A DNA stretch of 8,032 nt, taken from NCBI GenBank assembly GCA_905373345.1, contig CAJPSU010000027.1, positions 1-8,032 on the forward strand, given 5' to 3'. This DNA comes from Candidatus Saccharimonadota bacterium. Lineage in GTDB: Bacteria; Patescibacteriota; Saccharimonadia; Saccharimonadales; Saccharimonadaceae. Shown here one piece after another: positions 1 to 5,474 of the stretch. The notes beneath the pieces are model-generated. The model worked only from the letters and a program-made list of their open reading frames with translations, was not told the DNA's origin and did not search any database. Each line of letters begins with the position of its first letter. Position 1 is the first letter of the stretch. Position numbers and translations under genes: made by a program.

Positions 1-1
1 A

Positions 2-256
2 GATAGCTATCTACGAGCTACTGCCGGGCTGTTCGGGGTTGGTGCGGTGAACCGAATTGCCATGAAAGGTATAGAAATCAACTTCAGAAACCGTCCAAAC
101 AGCGACGGTACAATCACCAAAAGTATTATAATACCAGACTGCCTAGTAGCGCAGAGCGGCTCGCCAACGATACGGAAGCCGCAGGTAACGGTGCACTTGC
201 CGAAAGTAAGCAAGGAGTTTAGTCCACGGCGCCTTACCGGCTTTCCGATTTATTAG
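2..256 (+). CDS. possible 3' end of an unknown plus-strand gene (partial)
   Basis: The frame is open from the left edge for 84 codons and stops at TAG 254-256. I do not recognise the product; it reads like an ordinary soluble stretch, with pieces such as MKGIEINFRNRPNSDGTITK and KPQVTVHLPKV. A hand count of codons beginning with a purine gives about 55 of 84 overall and about 36 of 47 in positions 2-142, a coding-like bias. Against it, the frame is the exact codon-aligned antisense of the minus-strand ORF at 143-505, and such antisense frames are often open by chance. If both genes are real they are convergent and overlap by 114 nt. No start can be judged, because it would lie to the left of the window. 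Confidence 0.25.
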   Translation, partial: DSYLRATAGLFGVGAVNRIAMKGIEINFRNRPNSDGTITKSIIIPDCLVAQSGSPTIRKPQVTVHLPKVSKEFSPRRLTGFPIY

Positions 257-505
257 AGATACCGAACAAACAGCGAACTGAATCATAACCGGTCGATCAA
301 CAACGTCAGCCAGATATAATATTGCTTTATCTTTATCTGAGACCTTAAATTCAAGATTAAATGGTTTATCTTTAATTAAAACCTCAAGAACAAGACGCTC
401 ATAGGCAATAGACTCACCAGAATCATCAGTAAACGAACGCTGCGCGAAATACACACGAGATAGGCGAGACTTAAAGTTATCCGGTAATTTTGTTGATGGT
501 TGCAT
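143..505 (-). CDS. small hypothetical protein (120 aa), 3' end uncertain
   Basis: The product is not recognised. The ATG at 505-503 follows a perfect GGAGGT (516-511) with a 5-nt spacer, the best ribosome binding site pattern in the left part of the window, so the start is well supported. The first ~83 residues are charged and look strand-rich (YERLVLEVLIKDKPFNLEF, then KVSDKDKAILYLAD), with no signal peptide or membrane segment. From about residue 84 the composition changes to Trp, Arg and Tyr-rich (WTKLLAYF, RYLRLPYRWRAALRY), and only about 10 of 32 codons begin with a purine. This suggests that the true reading frame may be lost there, through a frameshift or a decayed end. The ORF stops at TAG 145-143. 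It is separated from the dcw operon by ~526 nt and probably has its own promoter. The gene is probably real, but its C-terminus is doubtful. Confidence 0.55.
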   Translation of the reverse strand: MQPSTKLPDNFKSRLSRVYFAQRSFTDDSGESIAYERLVLEVLIKDKPFNLEFKVSDKDKAILYLADVVDRPVMIQFAVCSVSLINRKAGKAPWTKLLAYFRQVHRYLRLPYRWRAALRY

Positions 506-510
506 AAAAA

Positions 511-516
511 ACCTCC
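511..516 (-). promoter_or_regulatory. ribosome binding site GGAGGT of the small hypothetical gene
   Basis: Read on the minus strand, GGAGGT stands 5 nt before ATG 505-503. It fixes the start and is the main reason for accepting this small ORF as a gene. Confidence 0.7.
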
Positions 517-551
517 AATTAAATATTTATAAAACAACCATATCAAAAGAG

Positions 552-582
552 ATTATAAAAGTCTAACGTCGCACAATGTCCG
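552..582 (-). promoter_or_regulatory. weak candidate promoter for the small hypothetical gene
   Basis: A perfect TATAAT lies at 557-552 on the minus strand, about 47 nt before the ATG. The only -35-like hexamer is CGGACA (582-577), 19 nt upstream and poorly matched. The -10 element is convincing and the -35 element is not. The surrounding DNA is AT-rich, so TATAAT can arise by chance. Confidence 0.3.
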
Positions 583-723
583 TTTTACGACTTAAAATAC
601 TGTACAAGAATATGAATTAGCATCCATCTACTGTGAGCGCTAATTTACTTTACAAAAACTACTCTCATCTTTTGTAGGGGATTTGCTCGAAAATTGTCTT
701 TACTTATCTACTACATCTATCAC

Positions 724-737
724 TTAACGTGCGTTAA
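724..737. repeat. 14-bp near-perfect palindrome TTAACG-TG-CGTTAA
   Basis: Two 6-bp inverted arms are separated by 2 bp, the geometry of a dimeric DNA-binding protein site. A further TTAACG half-site stands at 854-859, just after the DnaA box. No regulator is encoded nearby and no role can be assigned. AT-rich non-coding DNA yields such palindromes by chance fairly often. Confidence 0.25.
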
Positions 738-832
738 TACACTTAAACGGCGGCAGCCTCAAGCTCTCATTAAAGTACTACTAGTAGCACTCGCAACAAC
801 ATATACTCTTAGGAAATTAGTCCTCGCATAAG

Positions 833-841
833 TTATCCACA
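833..841 (+). promoter_or_regulatory. perfect consensus DnaA box TTATCCACA
   Basis: The 9-mer matches the high-affinity DnaA box exactly and stands directly before a very AT-rich tract. I found no second perfect or near-perfect box on either strand of this intergenic region and no dnaA, dnaN or parA-like gene in the window. An isolated DnaA-binding or regulatory site is therefore likelier than a full origin. Confidence 0.4.
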
Positions 842-1031
842 AAAAATATCTGGTTAACGCTAATTTGCATTTTTGTTAAAAACATTCCCCCACTATCTTT
901 TTTGGCTTTTCTGCCCTATTTGATTTTTATACGATTTTATATTTTTATATAGTTTTTCCTCTCACTCGCTCAATTACGATAAAACGAACAAAGATAGAAC
1001 ATCTCCCAATCGGCAAGAGAAGTGACCTTTT

Positions 1032-2000
1032 CTATTTATAGAATGCTCGCCTGCTCACCCGTACATCAAGATATGCCGGGTCGACTGAATGTTCGGCACA
1101 ATATCGGATAGCACGCACCGCATCTTCAACCTGGCTGGCTGCCGCACGATCAATCGACAGTCTAACTGGATACCCTACCCCATCAAGCTTCACTTCTATT
1201 TGACGAGTTGTGCCTTCAGGCAAAATTACGCTTGAAACAGTGTATTTTTGCGCCGAGAAGTACCCAACAACCTTGCCGACAAATTCTAAAAACCGATTGC
1301 TCACAAGAACCTTATTTGTCGTCGCTTGAACGCCCGTACGGTCAATGACTTGCACGACAGGCGACTCGGGCACATTCCGGTAAAACGCCGCGCCGCTAGA
1401 GTCGACAAACACGAGGGTCGCACCCGCTTGCCACGACACAACCGGATGGCGCATGACGATAGAAAATTTCGCGCGTCCAAACCCGGCAAAGGTGACCGTC
1501 GACTCGACAGACTGAATCTCTGGATAATCATGTTGCAGATAATCAACGAGAGATTTGACATCTATCAGCGCGCGCAACCGCTCAAATGGACGAGCCGCGA
1601 GGTAATCCTGAATTGCCTTTTCATAGCGCTGCGTCGTTTCGGTAGACGGTGAATCAACGCCAACAAGCGTAACACTTGGCGAAACAACTGATTGATAAAG
1701 TATCCATGCGAGGCCAGCGATGCCCGCCAAAAGCACAAATAATCGTAATACAAGCTTACGACGACGGTAGCGTAATGTATGCGCTTGCACGCGCGGCGAC
1801 TTAAGATCAGCGCGGTGTTCACTTGGGCTCGAAATTTCGGAAAGAAGACTGCCGGTCAGCGTGCGGTTGCGCCGGAAAGCATAGCTACTCGCCGTCGTTA
1901 AATCACCCGGCTGCGCCGAATCATCGCGATCAATTGCCCGCCGACGCACTGGCTGCGGCGGGCGGCGACGCAGCACGGCTTTTCCGAATTTTCCTAGCAT
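1032..2000 (-). CDS. ftsQ: cell division protein FtsQ/DivIB
   Basis: This is a bitopic divisome protein of 322 aa. In the FtsQ/DivIB family the periplasmic or extracellular domain binds FtsL/FtsB-type partners and helps to activate FtsW-FtsI. Residues 1-82 form a long, Arg-rich, probably disordered cytoplasmic tail. Residues ~83-103 are one membrane segment (LVLRLFVLLAGIAGLAWILY). A POTRA-like region follows, then the FtsQ/DivIB-type core: RHPVVSW at 184-190 matches the usual R-x-P-V-x-x-W pattern, VFVDSSGAAF at 197-206 matches the 'vDxxGxxF' strand, and YLDVRV near 310-315 is the usual C-terminal 'yiDlR' strand. The ATG lies 14 nt after the murG stop with only a weak AAAG-type site, so coupling to murG is likely. 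It is the last gene of the cluster seen here. A small AT-rich inverted repeat, TTCTAT-TT-ATAGAA (1030-1043), covers the stop codon. The family call rests on topology, motifs and position. Confidence 0.85.
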   Translation of the reverse strand: MLGKFGKAVLRRRPPQPVRRRAIDRDDSAQPGDLTTASSYAFRRNRTLTGSLLSEISSPSEHRADLKSPRVQAHTLRYRRRKLVLRLFVLLAGIAGLAWILYQSVVSPSVTLVGVDSPSTETTQRYEKAIQDYLAARPFERLRALIDVKSLVDYLQHDYPEIQSVESTVTFAGFGRAKFSIVMRHPVVSWQAGATLVFVDSSGAAFYRNVPESPVVQVIDRTGVQATTNKVLVSNRFLEFVGKVVGYFSAQKYTVSSVILPEGTTRQIEVKLDGVGYPVRLSIDRAAASQVEDAVRAIRYCAEHSVDPAYLDVRVSRRAFYK

Positions 2001-2014
2001 ATATCTTTATTATA

Positions 2015-3175
2015 TCACTTACGCTTAGCGGTTCGGATAATCATATCAGCCATATCGCGCGCCGCGTGCGGATGAGCAAAGGCCAAAAATGCGGCGCCCA
2101 TACGAGCCATTGCCGCACGATCCGCGAGCAGCGCTTCAATCGCCTGAACAAGCACCTTAGGGTGGTCGTCCAACTGTAATTCATCAATTACTTTCACCGC
2201 ACCTTTTTCCTCGTATACCGCTGCGTTTTTTAGCTGATGGCCGCCCGTCAGGTAGCCATTTGGCACTAAGATCGTTGGTTTAGCGAGCGCCGCAAGCTCC
2301 AAAATCGTCGTTGCGCCTGCACGCGCCACAACGATATCTGCCGCACCAAGCATATCAACCAGCCCGCTGCTAATAAAATCATGAATATGCACCTTGCTAG
2401 TATCATTCGGAACGCGTGCGCGAATATCGCTATATTGTTGTGCACCGGTGATGAGAATAACGTTAGTTTGCTTCGTAAGCTGCGGTAGCATTGCAACAAC
2501 CGCATCATTAATGCGCCGCGCACCAAGGCCGCCGCCTGTCACAACGACAAGCGGCCGCACTGGATCAAATCCAAGCTTTACTTTGACGTCACGCCGCCGC
2601 TCATCGCTATACGGCACAAAATCTTCCATAATTGGCACACCAACATACTGCGAGATCTCGCGCGGGTATGGGTAGAATTTTAGCGGCGCACCCGTACCAA
2701 TTGCGTCCGCCCAACGCGCCAAAACTCGATTTGTCAAGCCGGGGTGCGCATCAGAGTCGTGAATAACAAGCGGAATCCTCAGCGCATGCGCCGCCAAACC
2801 AACCGGCAAACACACGTACCCGCCTTTCGTAAAAACGACGTCCGGACGCCATGCGATTAGCTTGCATAGACACTGCACAAACCCAACACCCACCTTAACC
2901 GCATCGATGATATTAGGCAGCGTAATCGTACGAAACTTCATCAACTGCTGCCACCACTTCAAGTGATGATACCGGCGCAACTTACCGCTCACGATTGTAT
3001 CAACACGAATTGAATCATCGTACCCGCCCATGACAGTACGCGCTTGTTTTTCAAATGCATGGTCAACCCAGAATCGAATCTCCGTGCCTGGTTCTATTTT
3101 CCGCAATTCACGCAATACTGCGACGACCGGCGTAACGTGTCCGCCCGATCCGCCGCCTGCTGCCAAAATCCGCAC
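2015..3175 (-). CDS. murG: MurG, UDP-GlcNAc:lipid I N-acetylglucosaminyltransferase
   Basis: MurG transfers GlcNAc from UDP-GlcNAc to lipid I on the inner face of the membrane, giving lipid II. It has the GT-B fold of family GT28. The N-domain starts with the glycine-rich loop GGGSGGH (residues 7-13). FTKGGY (115-120) is the second Gly-rich loop, and IHDSDAHPGLTN (138-149) stands where other MurGs have HEQN..GLTN. The C-domain has GGGLGARRIN (214-223) for the usual GGSQGA loop, ARAGATTILEL (284-294) with the conserved Glu, and GGHQLKNA (311-318) with the donor-binding Q..NA. Length is 386 aa against the usual ~355-365; an apolar insert around 85-107 accounts for part of this. The start is GTG 3175-3173, chosen because AAGGAGGA lies 5 nt upstream and the protein begins exactly as MurG does. 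The 5' end overlaps ftsW by 68 nt. Confidence 0.95.
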   Translation of the reverse strand: MRILAAGGGSGGHVTPVVAVLRELRKIEPGTEIRFWVDHAFEKQARTVMGGYDDSIRVDTIVSGKLRRYHHLKWWQQLMKFRTITLPNIIDAVKVGVGFVQCLCKLIAWRPDVVFTKGGYVCLPVGLAAHALRIPLVIHDSDAHPGLTNRVLARWADAIGTGAPLKFYPYPREISQYVGVPIMEDFVPYSDERRRDVKVKLGFDPVRPLVVVTGGGLGARRINDAVVAMLPQLTKQTNVILITGAQQYSDIRARVPNDTSKVHIHDFISSGLVDMLGAADIVVARAGATTILELAALAKPTILVPNGYLTGGHQLKNAAVYEEKGAVKVIDELQLDDHPKVLVQAIEALLADRAAMARMGAAFLAFAHPHAARDMADMIIRTAKRK

Positions 3176-4424
3176 GAGCGTCCTCCTTCATGTTAACTGA
3201 CTTATGATTAGTATACCGCGAAAGTTGAAACACGACACCCAGCGCGCCGCTCATAAAAATCATACTCGTTCCGCCAAAACTAAGCAGCGGCAACGTAATA
3301 CCTGTGAGAGGAATCAGTCCAATCATTGAAGCAACGTTCATTACAACGTGTGCAAGCAGCCAGCCAAACACGCCTGCTGCCGCGATTCGCATAGACATAT
3401 CGGGGAGCTGATCGGCAATGCGCAAAATGCGGAATAACAAAATACCAAATAACCCAATGATACAAACTGTGCCGGCAAACCCAAAAATCTCACCCATGAT
3501 TGCAAAAATCGAGTCATTTACCGCCTCGGGCAAATATCCGGTCGCCTGGATACTTTTGCCAATTCCGCGCCCAAGCAACCCGCCTGTTCCTAAAGCAATC
3601 ATCGCGTTTTTGATGTGATAGTTATTATCGCGTTCATCTGCTGCAGCAACATCGTTGCTCGAGCTAAAGAATGTGCCGATGCGCTCCATGCGGTGCGGCG
3701 ACGACACGACCAGCGCAAGCCCTACAACAACGCCAACGCCTGCAATTTTTGCCAGGATCTGCCAATTCATCGTACTAACAATGAACATCGATACGACCGT
3801 TGCTGCAATCGCCACGCCTGTGCCCATGTCTTTCTGAACAACAACAACAATAAGCAGCAACAACGCCAAAAGTCCTGCCATCGGATAAACTGTTTCTTTC
3901 GGGTTGTTAATTTTGCCCTGCTGGTAACGGTTGCCTAGAAACACTGCCATGAATATAACGACAGCAAACTTCATCAGCTCAGACGGCTGGAATCCGCCGA
4001 AGCTGCCAAAGTTGAACCAACGATACGCGCCGAGCGTTGCCTGCGCGAGCGTATCAATATGCGCAACGTTTCCCACCAAAAACAGTAATACGGACGCAAT
4101 AAGTGCCGCAGCCATAAACTTTCCCGCTTGATTTTTTAGCACCGAGAACGGCACAAACGCCAATACGACAAACGCAGCAAGCGCAATGAGCAAACTAGCG
4201 AATTGTTTAACTGCAAAGTATGTCGCCGAATACGAGCCATTATACGCCGCATTCATTACATTGGCGCGCTGCGGACCAATCGCATACATCACAACCAAAC
4301 CAATGAGCATCAGTACGCCCATGCACATGACGATCATATAGTCGGGACGATGCCGCCGCTGCCTCTGATGGTTCGTACGAGCACGTATCGCTTCCCGGCG
4401 TGATGAGGCTAGACCACCGCTCAC
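3108..4424 (-). CDS. ftsW: FtsW, SEDS-family septal peptidoglycan glycosyltransferase
   Basis: FtsW polymerises lipid II into glycan strands at the septum together with FtsI. The frame is open further upstream, but the start chosen is GTG 4424-4422, whose GTGA overlaps the mraY stop; a GGAGGG lies ~11 nt upstream. This gives 438 aa. A basic N-tail (1-28) precedes about ten hydrophobic segments. SEDS signatures in order are GAYRWFNFG (132-140), FQPSELMKFA (145-154), QKDMGTG (197-203), ALGTGGLLGRGIG (277-289), YLPEAVNDSIFAIMGE (297-312) and GLIPLTGITLPLLSFGGTS (369-387). Asp304 corresponds to the essential Asp of the family's PEAHTD motif; the two residues before it are V-N instead of H-T. The position between mraY and murG fits FtsW rather than RodA. 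The last ~25 residues are strongly basic and overlap murG. Confidence 0.93.
   Translation of the reverse strand: MSGGLASSRREAIRARTNHQRQRRHRPDYMIVMCMGVLMLIGLVVMYAIGPQRANVMNAAYNGSYSATYFAVKQFASLLIALAAFVVLAFVPFSVLKNQAGKFMAAALIASVLLFLVGNVAHIDTLAQATLGAYRWFNFGSFGGFQPSELMKFAVVIFMAVFLGNRYQQGKINNPKETVYPMAGLLALLLLIVVVVQKDMGTGVAIAATVVSMFIVSTMNWQILAKIAGVGVVVGLALVVSSPHRMERIGTFFSSSNDVAAADERDNNYHIKNAMIALGTGGLLGRGIGKSIQATGYLPEAVNDSIFAIMGEIFGFAGTVCIIGLFGILLFRILRIADQLPDMSMRIAAAGVFGWLLAHVVMNVASMIGLIPLTGITLPLLSFGGTSMIFMSGALGVVFQLSRYTNHKSVNMKEDARADFGSRRRIGRTRYAGRRSIA
3181..3188 (-). promoter_or_regulatory. strong ribosome binding site AAGGAGGA of murG, inside ftsW
   Basis: On the minus strand AAGGAGGA stands 5 nt before the GTG of murG, so it decides that unusual start. 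It lies inside the ftsW coding sequence, where it encodes part of the MKED stretch near the FtsW C-terminus. Confidence 0.75.
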
Positions 4425-5455
4425 GATGTAATATGCCCTCCGCTCAGCGCCATCAGCATGCCGATAAATGCCGCCACGCCGGCAATCACCCAAAAGCGCA
4501 TCGTAACTTTCACTTCCGGCCAGCCTGTCGCCTCTAGGTGATGGTGAATCGGCGCCGAGACAAATATCTTACGATGGAATAGTTTCTTGCTGATGATTTG
4601 CAGTAAGCTTGAGCCAGCCTCAACCACAAATAAAATCCCGATGATCGGCAGCAAAAACAGCGTATTCGTCATCATCGCAACAACGCCTAAGCTCGTCCCA
4701 AATGCAAAGCTACCAACATCGCCCATGAAAAATCGTGCCGGGTAAATATTAAACCACAGGTAGCTCAGTAATGCGCCTACTACCGTGAAGCAGAAGCCCG
4801 CCAGCTTAATATGCCCCTGCAATAGCGCAATCACGCCAAACGCTGAAAACGACATTACCAACAAACCGCCCGCTAATCCATCAAGCCCGTCGCTGATGTT
4901 CACCGCATTGCCCGTTGACACCACTGCTAATACAAAAAAGAAAATAATCCACGCGCCGACTTGCCATTCGCCAAAGTACGGTATATGGATCGTATTGTAG
5001 CCAAGTTTCGTGTAGAAGAACCAGCCAAGCACAATACTCATTGCAGTAATCATCGCGAACTTCACCCAGCTGCGCAGCCCGGCATCCTTACGATTTGAGC
5101 CGAACACATTAAGTACATCATCGATCAGCCCGACAAATGCTCCACCAAGCAATGCCGCGAGCGGCAGCCAAGTTTGCGCCCGGTCAAGGTTGCGCGCCAA
5201 CGTAATCGCCGTAATGGCGACCACCGCGATAGTGCCCGCCATTGTCGGAACGTGCCGCGCAATTTTCTCTTTGTGCAGTATATTAAAAATCTTTAGCCGT
5301 TCCCCCGTTACTGCTGCGCTGCGCTGCGTTTTCCAAAACTTATATTTATATGCGAAATGTGTATAAACCGGCGTTAATATCATTGCCAACAAAAACGCTG
5401 CCACGCTCAACGCGAAAGTTTGATTCAATTCATTTGAGAAATTTACGATTGTCAT
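4421..5455 (-). CDS. mraY: MraY, phospho-MurNAc-pentapeptide translocase
   Basis: MraY is a multi-pass membrane enzyme that joins phospho-MurNAc-pentapeptide from its UDP carrier to undecaprenyl phosphate, forming lipid I. All family landmarks are present in 344 aa: HVPTMAG (68-74) for the usual TPTMGG, GLIDDVLN (109-116) with the catalytic/Mg-binding Asp pair 112-113, NAVNISDGLDGLAGG (183-197), FNIYPARFFMGDVGSF (235-250) with the nucleotide-site Asp246, and PIHHHLEATGW (302-312), the HHH motif of bacterial MraY. About ten hydrophobic segments are visible. The HHH motif separates it from WecA/TagO relatives. The ATG is 19 nt after the ftsI stop with no strong ribosome site, so coupling is probable. 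Its TGA stop shares bases with the ftsW GTG. Confidence 0.96.
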   Translation of the reverse strand: MTIVNFSNELNQTFALSVAAFLLAMILTPVYTHFAYKYKFWKTQRSAAVTGERLKIFNILHKEKIARHVPTMAGTIAVVAITAITLARNLDRAQTWLPLAALLGGAFVGLIDDVLNVFGSNRKDAGLRSWVKFAMITAMSIVLGWFFYTKLGYNTIHIPYFGEWQVGAWIIFFFVLAVVSTGNAVNISDGLDGLAGGLLVMSFSAFGVIALLQGHIKLAGFCFTVVGALLSYLWFNIYPARFFMGDVGSFAFGTSLGVVAMMTNTLFLLPIIGILFVVEAGSSLLQIISKKLFHRKIFVSAPIHHHLEATGWPEVKVTMRFWVIAGVAAFIGMLMALSGGHITS

Positions 5456-5474
5456 ACTATCCAGTATACCCCGT

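Larger units (their letters stand above)
506..1031. other. 526-nt AT-rich intergenic region without a convincing gene
   Basis: This stretch lies between the end of ftsQ and the small hypothetical gene. I found no ORF with both a plausible ribosome site and coding character, and no tRNA, tmRNA, SRP or RNase P signature. It holds a TATAAT (557-552, minus), a TACAAAA/TTTTGTA inverted repeat (651-657 and 670-676), the 14-bp palindrome at 724-737, and a CTACTAGTAG palindrome near 778-787. It also holds the 9-bp direct repeat CGCTAATTT (638-646 and 858-866), a perfect DnaA box (833-841), and a plus-strand T-rich tract from about 866 to 960. Positions 841-960 are about 26% GC by hand count, far below the dcw genes. 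No clear intrinsic terminator for the dcw operon is seen. Confidence 0.6.

Noticed and set aside
14..145. Read-through of TAG 145-143 into a further 43 in-frame sense codons with a coding-like look (about 25 of 43 begin with a purine).
   Set aside because: TAG is the ordinary stop of ftsQ and ftsI in the same window, so recoding is unlikely, and the codons before the TAG look non-coding. Kept only as part of the left-edge conflict.
833..960. Calling the DnaA-box and AT-rich tract a chromosomal replication origin.
   Set aside because: Only one box is present, no replication gene is nearby, and the dcw operon would be transcribed head-on toward it.
506..1031. Small RNA gene or tRNA in the intergenic region.
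   Set aside because: No cloverleaf, T-loop or known structured-RNA signature was seen, and the hairpins present have 5-7 bp AT-rich stems.
880..1043. Intrinsic terminator after ftsQ (TTCTAT-TT-ATAGAA at 1030-1043, or GGC-TTTTCT-GCC near 903-914).
   Set aside because: The stems are short or AT-only, and no T-run follows on the minus strand.
4425..4493. Upstream extension of FtsW by 23 residues.
   Set aside because: It would overlap mraY by 73 nt, its residues mirror an out-of-frame MraY end, and the GTGA junction gives a natural start.
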